Shown piece after piece: positions 52,812-64,000 of a stretch of 64,000 nt of DNA. The position numbers and the translations under genes are program-made. This DNA is from Zymoseptoria tritici IPO323. Taxonomy: Eukaryota > Ascomycota > Dothideomycetes > Mycosphaerellales > Mycosphaerellaceae. The stretch covers positions 1,364,001-1,428,000 of the forward strand of contig NC_018209.1 in the NCBI RefSeq assembly GCF_000219625.1. Direction: 5' to 3'. Position 1 is the stretch's first letter; each line of letters begins with the position of its first letter. The notes under the pieces are model-generated. The model saw only the letters and a program-made list of their open reading frames with translations, was not told where the DNA came from and ran no database searches.

Positions 52812-53788
52812 TGTCTTGTTGTTGTTGTTATTTAAAAAGAGGCTTAGCAGTCTTACGCCGAGAGGGCTGCTTGTTCGTCTCTATTTCCAATCGCGTTCGG
52901 GTCCTAGCCTACTTGCGACACTAGGGCACTCTTCTCCCTACTATACAAAGTGGGAGAAGGTATACTTCAAAGAGGAGAGAAGAGATATATAAATATACCT
53001 CTGCTTCTAGGAAGTACTCTGGCCTGCAGCAACGTGCGTCTTTATAGCAGGCTTTAGAGGCGTTCTGCGGGTAGCCGTAGCAGGTTCGGGACAACCTTTG
53101 TCTCTAGGGAAAGGTAGGCCTATACTCTATACAGAGTATCTAGCTATACAGCTAGTACTACTACTCTAATCCCTAGAGGTGCAAATTCGTCCTTACTAAA
53201 CCACACTGCTCCTTTAGCTTCCTCTCTCGGCGGCGTAGGACAACAGGTAACTCTAGTGTAGAGAGAACTAAGTATATGTGTATATATATGTTTGTGTATC
53301 CTGGGAACACTGCTCTTGTTTGGCCTTTGGCTCTTTCAAAATTCGACCAAATCAGGCGTTTGATAGCTAGAATAAAAGCTCTCGTCGAGGGCTTTCAAAC
53401 GGGCTACACGGCGTCCGAATCGGCGGCGTATTGGTTGTGTTGTGGTGTGTTGAAGTGTTGTGGTACAGGTTGTGAACCTTCCTTGTGCAATGCCCTAAAC
53501 AGGGAATGTTTCGAGTGTGGGGGAGGTGAGGTCGGAATAAGGTTTCGGAGGTGGGGGCCAAATCCCGGAGTTCAGGGTCCAGTGTCCTTAAAAATTTGCA
53601 CCCTAAAGGGGGCAACAAGGTGAATCTTTGAACTCCAGTAGCGGCGCAGGTTTTGGGGGCAGCGGGGTGAATGCGGGTTCGTTGGAACGGCCTTGATAAG
53701 GGCTTTCGAATGGTGCGTGTTTGGTGATGATCGGGTCAATATTGGGTGTGCAATGGAAGTGCGGATGTCGATGTATTATCCTAAGACG

Positions 53789-56700
53789 TATACGGCTAGC
53801 TACGCGTATATTATCGACGCTCGAACAACGCCTAACCTTAAGGCGAAGTTAGAGAAATCGGGGCATTCGGTAAGTAGCGCTTTAACGTATTACTAAATAT
53901 ATTCCCGAACACGTTTAGTAACACGTTAAGTAATATGTTTCTCTTTCTTTTACTTACGACATTCGCTAATATGTTCCCCTATAGACCGAGTATTATATAA
54001 TAAGAGACTATCTACCTAAGGACTCTTAGTATCGATTCCTCGATAACGCTCCGTATATACGTATTGTTAGTACTTATAGCGGAATACGGGCTTATAAATA
54101 TATTAAGCCGTAGTATCTAATATAGAGCTATACCGAGGTTCCTATTAATTACTAGGAGAATTAGGATACCAAGCGGCTACTAATATCCTTATTCGAGAGA
54201 GATAAGCGGAAGATTAACGCGAACAGGTAAGTTATATCTATAATATGTTTTTTAACATGTTTGTTAACGTGTTCGGGAACACGTTAAACTACCAGTTCGG
54301 ATATACTCGAACCTTAATATAATCGAAAATACAATCTAGGCCTCCGTAACGCCTAAACATGTTCGCGAACATGTTCAGATTCGCTAACGCCTAACGCTAA
54401 AGGGGATAGGCCTAATATAAGGAACCGGACTAAGGAGTCTAATATAGCCGAACGTGTTCGCGAACATGTTCTAGTTTTGCGAACATGTTCGAGCTTATGT
54501 TTTACCTCGACTAATAATTTAATAGGTACTATTACTCGATTAAGAGGTCCTTCGAGAGGCGGAGCGCGTATAGTAATAAGAAGGCGGGTATCTCGTAATA
54601 ACTAAGCTACTAGCCGGTATTCGTACGTAATATACGAACGGTAAGAGTAATATATTCCTAAACGTATTACGGAACGTGTTCGCTAACGTATTAAGTAGAC
54701 TGTTTTAGGGTAACCTAAGGTTTATATTTAATGCCGATACTATATACCCTACGCCCGGTAGTATTATATTCGGTTATTTAATCCTTACGGGGAAACCGAT
54801 ATTAACTATTTAGAGCTACGGTTCGAGGATTCCTATACCCCCCTAATAGAGGCCTACGAGATTGTCGAGACTATTATATTAAGGCGGCGCCTATATAGTA
54901 AGTAAATACGTTCCTAAATATGTTTATAAGTATATTACTTAATATGTCCCCTAATACCTTTCTAGGTAAGGTCTATATATAGGGCGAGGGTAAGCTTATT
55001 ATATATCCGTATCCTATAAGGTTCGTCGTTTAGATTCCGAAGAATCTTATCTAAACGCCGTATACTATTCTTATCTCTTAAGGCGTTTATAATTACGTTC
55101 CGCCGCCGCTAAATAAGATGCCGATAGAAGTTTAAAAAGAGCTAGAGGAAATTATCGAGCGAATATACGATTCGGAGCTAACGACGGGTAAGCTATCTTA
55201 AAAGGCCCTTTAAAGATATTATATAAGATGTTTATAAACGTATTACGTAATACGTTGTCGAACATATTAGGCCGCTACTAACTAGTAATAGCTCGGTTCC
55301 TCGTTAGCCGATAAGTAAAGGACTACTAGGAGTTAAAGGGGAAGCCCTCCCTTAGCTAGGTTTATAACTCGTTAAATAATACGGCTAAGATTATAGCTTT
55401 AATTAATAAATAGAAGGCCCTATACTACCCGGACGGCCGTAATTTCCGTACTATACTCCTAGACTACGAGCGGGAGAAGAGGGATCCCGAGATAGTAAGA
55501 CCTATCTACCCGAACGTATTCGTTAATACGTTCTAGAATATATTAACGAATATATTACTTATTATATCTCCCGCTATATTAGCTAATACGATAAGTAATA
55601 TATCTAAGGCGTCTTTAACGACTATCTCGGCCCTATAGTACTCCTTTTTTACCGAGTATAGGCCTTTATCTTCTAGGAATAAGAATCGTTCGAATACGAT
55701 ATATCTTTTAAAAGGCTATAGGGCGAGAATCTAAACGAGATCCTCTTTACTATTTTTAAGAAGGAGATAGGTAAAAGTAAGTTTAAGGTATTAATAAATA
55801 TGTTCTAGAATATATTATATAATATATTTCCCCTTTTTTAGCGGAGCTAGACGCCCTAGTCCGATCTTAGATACCTAGGCGTCTAGCTTTACTTAAAGGG
55901 GAAACCTAATATATTTATAGATATATTTACGAACGTATTTTCCGGCGTGTTCGTACTAACTTCGTAGTTATAATAATAGCTCGGGTTATTATTAGAACTA
56001 AGAATACGACGACCTACGAAGTTACCTTTCGACGTCTTTTTAAACGTATTTAGGAGGTAATAAACCGGCCTATCATATAGAAGTATATATCCGGGCCGGA
56101 TACGAAGGCCTTCTACGTAGTTATTATAGACTAGAGCGGGACTTAGTATTATAGTAAGGGGAACGGATCCTTTAATATATTACCGAACGCGTTTACGGAT
56201 ACGTTAACGAACATATTTACTAATCTATTAAATAGGGTTTAGGAACTACCTAGCCTCTATCGATTCCTAGAATTGCCCTTAGTACGAGTACCTCCTCTAT
56301 ACCCTCGTACTCTATCGCGTATACTTTAAACGGAAGATCGAAGAACAGATAGGAAAGTATTAGCCCGAGGACGGTATCTAGTACCGGATACTAGCTCTTA
56401 CCGATGTTTAGTCGAAGGAGGAGTACTAGGCGCTAGTAAATATCCTAAAGAGTATATTTCGAGACATGTTACTTAATATGTTTAATAATATATTTATTAA
56501 TACTTTCGCTAATCTATTATTAGACTTCGAGTAAGACGAGCGCGTCTAGAACTAGGCCCGGAACAAGAGTAACCCTATTATTACGGCTACGATTAACCGA
56601 AACTATACGAAGATAGATAAAGATCTATACGATCGCGTTCGTAAATATACGAATTCTAACAAGTAGACCGGGTATAAGAGTAACGTAATAGGGCGACGGT

Positions 56701-57170
56701 AGAAAATAAAGCTAGCGATTAAGAAGTAAGGTTCTACTTAATATATTTACGAAGATGTTTACGAATATGTTTACTAACGTATCTAGATCCCGGATTCTCG
56801 ACTTAAGGGACTATAACTAGTACTTTACCCGGAAGAAGTAGGGTACTCTCTATTTATTCCGGAATCTATCTATAGCGTCGTAGTATACCGATATTAATAT
56901 AAGGGCGCGTAAGTATTAGACTATAAGGGTAAGAATTACGTCGTAGAAGACGTTTATTAATATATTAAGTAATATATTACCTAATATATTCGCTAACGCC
57001 TATTAGGGAATAGGCGAAATAAAAAGATTACGGCGATCTAGTAGGTAATTAACGAGCGGTACGACGACGATCCTAACTAGAGGAGCTCCCTAGACTTCGA
57101 TAATACCCCTAAATATAATACTAAACGCGAACGGGAGGCTACCTACTTTCTAGGCGAGGAGACCGAGTCC
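53789..57170 (+). mobile_element. element X, main segment: RIP-degraded multi-intron coding element of unknown family
   Basis: Coding-like blocks on the plus strand are separated by about a dozen intron-like units. Examples of blocks are TYTASYAYIIDARTTP, DNAPYIRIVSTYSGIRAY, DTKRLLISLFERDKRKINAN, then PYPIRFVV, PYTILIS and GVYNYVPPPLNKMPIEV, and EELEEIIERIYDSELTT. Stops inside blocks are TAG or TAA at positions where Gln or Trp would fit. The PYTILIS...GVYNYVPPPLNK stretch recalls GCM/WRKY-type zinc regions of some Mutator-like proteins, but that is only a guess. The right border is not visible, because Gypsy-2 begins near 57,178. Confidence 0.5.
53870..56786 (+). repeat. family of intron-like units built of AACRTGTT palindromes
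   Basis: Units with GTAAG/GTAAA starts and TAG/CAG ends include 53,870-53,984, 54,227-54,295, 54,641-54,708, 54,898-54,965, 55,771-55,841 and 56,726-56,786. Each is mostly AACATGTT, AACGTGTT, AACACGTT or their RIP derivatives AATATATT, AACGTATT and AATACGTT, at 11-14-base spacing. Unmutated versions survive at about 54,355-54,380 and 54,448-54,505 (GAACATGTTC, CGAACGTGTTCG). Confidence 0.65.
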
Positions 57171-57588
57171 GGCCGGTTGTGAAAGGCGCCAAGGCTGAGC
57201 GCAGGCGGACCGTAGGGACCTAAAGGTCGTTGCGAAGTCCCTGCGGTATCGTTGCGGTGTGCACATGCAGGTACGAGTCAGATGTCGCGCAGCGAGTCGC
57301 AGGCGTACCGCACCTATTCCGCACCGACTCGTATCCATCTCTCGAGGGTTAAATAGGTAGCCGCCGTAGGCGGATTAAAAGGGCAAGAATTACTCTTGCA
57401 CTAGATAGTACGGTATCCTCACACTATTGCACACCCTAGTAGTACGCTTATTTATACATCCCTACCACTTATTATTACATAGTAATTCTTCCTTAACCTT
57501 TACTATAAGGGTAATAGTCCGAGGATGCTACCTAAGCGAACTACTAGGGTCGCTATAGGAAGAGACGAGCTACTTATAAGTAGCGCCA

Positions 57589-58960
57589 TGCCCGATAAAC
57601 AGGGCATTGCTACTAAAGCTGCTGCCGATGCAGGTCGCATTAAGGAAGTTGTTAATAACGACCAAGATAACCTTATTGCCGACTAAGAGGAAGGTAACGA
57701 TATTACCTCGACACTCTCTAAGGAAGAGTATACAATTACTCCGCCGGCGGATCCCGCCGAAGGAAACAAAGACGACAATGCCGAAATCGACGAAATAGTC
57801 GACCTCTAGGCTGCCGTCGCCGCGGAAGAGGCTCTTACCAAAGCTTTCCTTCGGAAAAAGCTCAGAAAGATAAAGGAACTTAATAAGAACTTAGCGGACG
57901 ATATCGCCTACAGTCGCGTAACCGGACACAAAAGGGTACGGTCCGATAAAGAGTTTACCGGAGTTAGAAGAGCTAAGATCGATATTAAGAAGCCTTTCGA
58001 CCTTAAGGGTAAGAGCGTAAAGGAGCTGCGTAACTAGCGCTTCGAATGCGAGCTTGCATTTACTAATGCACCGCAGTCGTTCCGCAGTAATTCTTAGAAG
58101 GTTATATAGTCTATATAATACCTAGCTTACTCTTACGATCCGAGAGAACGCTAGTACAGCTAGTAGGCTAATAACCCTAACCTGCGTACTATAGTAACTT
58201 AGGTAGGATTTATAGAATTCCTTAACAACCTACTGGACGATCCGGACGCTCGTAAGCTCGAGTCCTTTAAAAAGCATCGCGTCGCGGTGTAAGGCAAGGA
58301 TTAGTCCGCACGCTCGTTCCTTACATACTTAGAAAGCATCGAAGCTTAGCTTCTACTATTGCCTTCGGAGGAATAGTCGTTATACATATTTTATATACGA
58401 CTTCGTAAGGATGTTCGCATTAAGATTATAGATTATAATGTAATACTAACTACTCGCATAGAGCTTATAGACCTTGCGTCTCGCATAGAGAAGAACATTA
58501 AGGATGCAAAAGCTCCCTCTGCGAGCACTAGTTAGAGACCTCTAGAACCTTTTAAGACGCTAGCGCCTCGCAACTGCGAGCTAAGAAATAACAGCTAGGG
58601 CCGAAACTCTAATAGGAATAACCGTAGAGGAGGCTAGAGAGGCAACGGTAACAATCGTAGTAGAGGAAATCGTAGGGGCTTTAGAGGAGGCTCTAATCTC
58701 CCTTCGCGCCCCGCCGATTTATCCTCTACTATTAGCTGCTAGACATACGGAAAGGCTAGTTATGTCTTAACTACCTATCCCTAGAAAGGACAGGGAGGTA
58801 GAAATCCAAACCGAGCTCTAATCGGTTCGGGAAAAGGATAGGCTTCGTCGCAACTGCACAAAGTGTAACGAAGCCGAAATTAGTGCGGCCTGTCGAAGCT
58901 AGACAGGTTATTACTCGACAGGTCGATATTATATTGTCGCAGGGACATCGCATAGTCTCC
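57589..58960 (+). pseudogene. Gypsy-2 gag
   Basis: MPDKQGIATKAAADAGRIKEV begins an acidic N-terminus, then a helical capsid-like part, and an Asn/Arg/Gly-rich stretch (GNGNNRSRGNRRGFRGG) near 58,630-58,690, where nucleocapsids bind RNA. Many TAG codons interrupt it. Confidence 0.7.
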
Positions 58961-61900
58961 GCTACGTTTAATACAGGGTCGCAAATTACCCTAATCGACT
59001 AGAAGTTTGTAGTTCGCTACGACCTCGCAATAGTCGAGGCCGAACTCCTATCTCTAGTTTAGCTTTAAGATTAAAGTATAACCTATTATAGCGCGTATAA
59101 TGTTCCTATTCGGATAATAGACGACAATAGTATCGTTAAAGAACATACTATACTTATATATAGGGTAGACAAGGATAGACTAGAGATCCTCTTTAGATAA
59201 TATACTATAACGACGAAAGGAATTAACATTTAGGTCGGTGCGGGAACCTAGTAATAGGGTCTAGGGACCGAAACTATCGGCAGGATCTTATATAAAAGAT
59301 TAAAGAAAGAGTTAAGGAACGACAAGACTCCGCTTGTTGTCGTTAGGTGGATTACAGTAATACCTGCGGGATCTATGCGCCTCGCATACACTGTCGGCTT
59401 AGCCGAAGTAAAGGTAGTTAAAATCCCTACGGCTCTCTTAGACTACACCGACGTATTTAACTCTAACTCTGCTTCTGCGTTGCTAACGCATCGAGCTACC
59501 GACTATGCTATTAACTTAGTCGAGGGCCGGGAACTACTATATAGCTCCCTATATAATCTCTCGGAGAAAGAGTTAGGTATCCTTCGGGATTACCTAGAAA
59601 AGGAGTTAGCCTCGGGTCGCATATAACACAGCATTAGCCCTGCGGGTGCACTAGTTATCTTTGTTCCAAAGAAGGGTAGCGAGCTACGTTTGTGCGTCGA
59701 CTACCGAGCACTTAACTCTATTACTATTAAAGACAGATGCCCTCTACCTTTAATTAATAAAACCTTAGATCGCCTAATAGGTGTAAAGTTCTTTACTACC
59801 CTCGATCTTAAGGAAGCATATTATCGCATCCGCATTCGTAAGGGCGATAAATAGAAGACTGCGTTCCGTACGCGGTATAGCTATTACGAGTATAAGGTTA
59901 TGCCCTTCGGCTTAACTAATGCTCCGGCCACATTCTAGGCCTATATTAACCGTACCCTAGCGGGCCTTCTCGATAACCTTTGTATAGTGTACCTCGACGA
60001 TATATTAATTTACACCTATAGTAAGGACATCGAAGGCTATTAGGCTACGGTCCGCAAGGTCCTAGACCGCTTGCGTATCGCAGAATTGTACGTTAACCTT
60101 AAGAAGTGTACCTTCGCGGCACAGGAGGTTTCGTATTTAGGGTTCTGTATTACGACTAAAGGTATAACTACCGACCCTAAAAAGATCGCAACGATCTAGG
60201 AATAGCCGCAACCGAATAGCGTCCACGACGTTTAGGTCTTCCTAGGTTTTGTAAACTTCTACCGACGCTTCGTGTTAGGATTTGCAAAGATTAGCAGCCC
60301 GATTACCGACCTACTTTAGAAAGACAAGGAGTTCGTATAGGGCAGCGAAGCTAACGCGGCTTTTAGAAGGCTAAAGGAGGTTTTTACTAGCGATATCGTT
60401 CTTAGGTACTTCGATCCGAAGCTAAAGATTAAGCTAGAAACGGATGCCTCTAACTTTAGTATCTTAGGTATTATGTCGCAGCTGCATCTAGATAGTAAAT
60501 AGCACCCCGTTGCGTTTACGTCTCGAAAGATGCAGCCTGCGGAGCGCAACTACTAGACGTACGATTAGGAGTTATTAGCAATAGTGCACTACTTTAAGGT
60601 GTAGAGGCACTATTTTAGTAGTTCGGAAAACCCGGTCTAGGTTTATACGGACTACAACAATCTAAAAGGTATTTAGACTGTCCAGAAGTTAAATGCGAGG
60701 CAAGCGTAGTACGCACTATACCTAGGCTTATTCGACTTCGAGATTTTCTATTAAGCAGGGAAATCGAACCTAGTAGATAGACTATCTCGCAGACCGGATT
60801 ACTAGACTAAAAATTCGGCTGTAAACGAACTACTTCTAACTTTGCAGAACAAGCTAAAGTTAACAAGTTAGAGCGTGATAGTTGCGTTCGCTAGGATCGC
60901 AACCGAAAAGGATTAGGGACCCGATTGCGGTATAACACTGTAGGGAGATTACAACGACCTCCCGGATTAAAGCGACGCAGTCTTTGCAAAATCCCCCGTC
61001 GCTAGCACTTCTAAATGTATGCAGATCGTACTACGCTATATAGCAAAAGTCCTGCTTACTAGCGCAACTGCATCTTCGGAAGATTTAAAACCTTTCCTCG
61101 AGCTAGTATCTTCGCTATAGGATCGCGACGACTTTGTTAAGCGATAAAGATCTAGCGAAGAGGTACAGATAGAGAGTCGAAAGAAGCGCGGGAGTTAAGC
61201 ATAGAGCTTAGGAGACGACAACTTACTCTGTAGGTACGGCAAGTTGTATATACTAAATAAACCGGCTGTAAGGAACGAAGTTATAGCGGTTTACTACGAC
61301 TCCAAGCTTGCAGGACATTTTGGCGCCGACAAGACTATTAAGCTTATTGCGAGGTCCTTGTACTAGCCCGAACTAGACGCGGATGTTAAGCACTTCGTAA
61401 AGACATATAATAACTGCTAACGAATAAAGGCTCCGAGATTGTTGCCCTTAGGCAAATTGTCCAGCCTGCCAATTCTAGGAAAGAATTAGGAAGAAATTAC
61501 CCTAGATTTTATTATAAAGTTGCCGCCGTCGAAGCGCAACGATAATATATTCGATTCTATACTTATAATCGTAGACAGACGATCAAAGATAGTATTATAT
61601 ATTCTAGGAAAAGAAACTTAGAAAGCTTTAGATTTCGCTAAAGTATTTATAGATCGAGTAGCGTCTAAGTTTGGTTTCCCTAAAGGTATTATGTCCGACT
61701 ATAGTACACTCTTTATATCTGCATTTTAGACAGAGCTGTGTTTTTAATGCTAGATAAGAAGAAGACTAAGTACCGCGTACTATCCGTAAACGGATAGTTA
61801 AACTAAGCGTTAGAACCAGACGCTAGAAGGATTCCTAAGAGCATTCTATAATAAAAGACAGGATAATTAGGCTAAGTTGTTACTATACGCCGAATTCGCT

Positions 61901-62460
61901 TATAACAACTCGGACTATTTAAGTACTAGGAAAACACCTTTTTTCCTAGTATATAGAGAGAATCTACGATAGAACAATATAAACGAGGCCGTTTATTACA
62001 AAGGGGAGGCGCCGGTAGTAATTAAGCGGTTCGAGGAGATGCAAAGCGTACGCGAATCGGCTGCGAAGAAGCTTAAGACCTCTTAGAAGTACTAGCAAAG
62101 GGTGTACGACAAGAAGCATCGCAACTATGCGTTCCGTAGGGGCGACTTAGTATTGCTAAGTACGAAAAATCTGAAGTTAAAGAAGCTAAGCCGGAAGCTA
62201 TTACCTAGGTTCGTAGGACCTTTCCGAGTAGACGATGTAATTAGAGAGAAGGCGCAGGCGTACCGCCTAGTGCTACCTTCGTTATAGCAGATCTATAACG
62301 TCTTCTATATCTTACTACTACAACCGTACTATATTAGACCTAGCTTTAAGCTAAAGAATATTAAGCTACCGGATGTTACTACGGATAGTAACGAGGTATA
62401 CGAGGTCGAAAGAATTGTAGACTAGCGGACTCGCGACAGCGAGATGCAGTATCGATTAAG
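58960..62460 (+). pseudogene. Gypsy-2 pol: protease, RT, RNase H, integrase, chromodomain
   Basis: FNTGSQITLI at 58,967-58,996 is the protease active-site block, with Asn where the family has Asp. RT shows [54 protein letters not shown] and VYLDDILIY (59,987-60,012). RNase H shows KLETDASNFSILGI near 60,435. Integrase shows GHFGADKTIKLIA with an altered HHCC region, LDFIIKLPPSK and ASKFGFPKGIMSDY. VYEVERIVD at 62,398-62,424 starts a chromodomain. It is broken by TAG at Trp and Gln positions. Confidence 0.82.
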
Positions 62461-62560
62461 ATAGAAAGACTATAACGAGACTTGTAATATATAGCAAACC
62501 GCCGATAATTTCGAAGATATAGACGAGCTGTTGCAAGAATAGGAAGTTACTGCAAAGTTA

Positions 62561-62870
62561 CGGCGAAAGACTAGGAGAACATAGATTACGATTAAACATA
62601 TTAGTATTGTCGAACTACTAAGTCGGTATCGTCCTATGCGTATCGCATTCGAGACTCTAATCTAACCAATTGCCCGCGCCCGGAAAATGCGCTGTATTAA
62701 AGAAGAGAAGTTATTATAGTAGTAACTGCGAGTTGTAGTTACGATAACAAGTCGTTACGAGATAGGTGCGGAGTCGGTGCGGAGATCCGCTCTTTATAGA
62801 GCGTCGTTCTTACGCGCTAGATCCTCTAGGTAATCCGCTAGACAAGCCTACATAATTTAATTGCGGTAGT
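62561..62870. other. noncoding or unresolved stretch after Gypsy-2 pol
   Basis: Less TpA-rich than its neighbours, with GGTGCGGAGTCGGTGCGGAG near 62,765. I find no LTR copy or gene here. Confidence 0.4.
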
Positions 62871-64000
62871 TGGGATTAGTAGGGAACTAAAGGTATACCT
62901 CCTCTCGAACAGAGCGAGGCAGTAGGTTAGGGTTTGCCGCCGTCGGGTCGCTACGAGTCCTAGGAGTCTAAAGACCTCCGAGGATATAGTTGCTACTTAG
63001 CGGAGTGCCTGCGGGTGCGTTGCGGTTAGCCTTAATACGAAGAACTACATTAGCGACAGTAGCACGGGTAATCTCGCGGGACTCCTCCTCCGCTATATAG
63101 GCCTGCTCCTCTCGTACTTGGCGCTAGTCGCGCTCGCGCTAGATTATAGCGGTACGCTTAATCTTACGCTAGCGAGCCTCTTAGACTTGCTCCTCGCGGA
63201 TGCGCTAGCGCTCGCGAAGGAGGGTAAGACGAGCAGATTAGGGAGTTAATGCAGAGTTAGTGCGAGCCGCAGGCGTAGTAAGGTTCAGAGGTAGATTAGC
63301 CGAGCTAGCGTTAAATAGAGTAGCGGGACGGCTACCGGCGGTACTATTAAATATTCTAGCCTTATGATCGAGGTCCTCTTAGGTGCGCTCTACAAGCTGC
63401 TAATCGAGGCGCAGAGCTTTAGCTTAGTTGTCGGCGATCTGGCGGCGAAGACGGTCCTACTTAGTTACCAAGTTTAGAAGAGCGCTACTTATTATTACGG
63501 GATCGATCTTAGCGAGAGGTTGGCGACCGCGGTTGTCGCGAGTAGGAGTACCCTCCGGGCTGCCTAGAAGGGTGTTCTTATCGAATATTATACAGTTAAC
63601 AGAGCGGTTACGGATAAAGTCGTTGCCGGCGGCACCGGTGCGGCTGCCTTACGCAGTAGGAACAGAAACACCTCCGCCACGAGAGCGGTTGCGCTTATTA
63701 GCCGAGCGGATAGCACGGCGCTGCTTATTATAACGGGCACGCTGCTCCTAGCGAGCCGCCTTGCGCGCTACTTTCGCACGCTTTTCCTTCGCGAGGCGGA
63801 GAGCACTACCGCCCTTGCGAGGCGACTTGCTCTTTAGCACGCGGCTACCAGAAGCCCCACTATTGTTAGAAGAGCCGCGACGGCGACCACGGCGGACCGC
63901 GGGGGAGTATACGACATCGTCCTCTTCCTTAGACGACTCTTCGGTGTCGGAGACCTCGCTTAAGCCAGCGTCCTCATTATAGTCTCTATCTCCCTCATCC
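62870..64000 (-). pseudogene. Arg/Ala/Ser-rich gag-like frame, runs past the window end
   Basis: The minus strand from 64,000 reads an acidic Ser/Asp/Glu segment (EVSDTEESSKEEDDVVYSP), a strongly basic one (AVRRGRRRG, LRLAKEKRAKVARKAAR), and an Arg/Glu-rich coiled helix (REEQAYIAEEESREI). TAG codons interrupt it. It may be an antisense extra frame of Gypsy-2, comparable in place to that of Gypsy-1, or the gag of another element. No family is recognised. Confidence 0.5.

Larger units (their letters stand above)
48172..53776 (-). mobile_element. Tad1-like LINE, copy 2, less mutated
   Basis: 5605 bp flanked by TATCCTAAGACG (48,160-48,171; 53,777-53,788). The 3' (CAAA)n tail is at 48,172-48,198 and the 5' end at 53,776. 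It carries ORF1 (from ATG at 52,811) and ORF2 with endonuclease, reverse transcriptase (YVDD near 49,600-49,611) and a C-terminal Cys/His segment (CPCGRRETAEHLVCSCP, about 48,560-48,620). A few TAG codons make it inactive. Confidence 0.9.
57178..62560 (+). mobile_element. Ty3/Gypsy chromodomain retrotransposon (Gypsy-2), plus strand, RIP-degraded
   Basis: A likely LTR starts TGTGAAAGGCGCC near 57,178 and keeps normal CpA/TpG content for about 170 bases; its end and the 3' LTR are not seen in the window. Gag starts near 57,589. Protease, reverse transcriptase (YLDD at 59,990-60,001), RNase H, integrase and chromodomain follow in standard order. Nearly all interrupting codons are TAG. The left border is a judgement from sequence texture. 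Confidence 0.78.

Noticed and set aside
1..64000. tRNA, rRNA or CRISPR features
   Set aside because: No cloverleaf with A and B boxes, no rRNA-like stretch and no regularly spaced repeat-spacer array was seen. The tandem repeats present are coding arrays, tails or the palindromic intron units.

Overview
The window reads as nuclear DNA of a filamentous ascomycete (Pezizomycotina, plausibly Dothideomycetes; the rank is an inference). The signs are GT-AG introns of about 50-65 bp with CTRAY branch sites a few bases before the acceptor, a HET-domain gene, a Dal5-type permease, a secreted GH51 arabinofuranosidase, and a second half altered in the way repeat-induced point mutation (RIP) alters DNA: CpA/TpG turned into TpA, with coding frames broken almost only by TAG.

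Left half, 1-34,260, is gene-bearing and of normal composition. In order: a possible 3' end of a gene at 1-51; SDHC, the mitochondrial complex II membrane anchor (three exons); a Ser/Gly/Asn/Gln-rich secreted protein with Kex2 sites; a CorA-like membrane transporter (five exons); a HET-domain pseudogene; a Dal5-like MFS transporter; a secreted MRJP/yellow-family protein; a six-exon GH51 alpha-L-arabinofuranosidase; a second Kex2-site secreted protein that is a paralogue of the first; a DUF2235 hydrolase; a very long reading frame (22,900-32,077) that goes from disordered repeats to a PHD-like finger and C2H2 fingers and is cut by two TAG codons; and a zinc-free MDR oxidoreductase. No single pathway joins them. 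The strongest internal link is the paralogous secreted pair, which share signal peptide, intron position, TATA/leader sequence and C-terminus.

Right half, 34,260-64,000, is a nested transposon block with no intact host gene seen. The oldest layer ('element X', 34,260-34,604 + 48,087-48,171 + 53,789-57,170) has many introns, each built from a short palindromic motif. A chromodomain Ty3/Gypsy element (34,605-48,081, minus strand, 215-bp LTRs, CCCGA target duplication) sits in it. That Gypsy element was in turn hit by a 5.6-kb Tad1-like LINE (35,502-41,090), by a 790-bp nonautonomous element that shares the LINE 3' tail (44,018-44,807), and apparently by a tail-only insertion with a 118-bp flanking duplication. 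A second LINE copy (48,172-53,776) sits directly in element X. From about 57,178 a second chromodomain Gypsy element runs on the plus strand, and a gag-like basic frame follows on the minus strand to the window end. All coordinates of exons are read from frame continuity and splice signals, not from transcripts.
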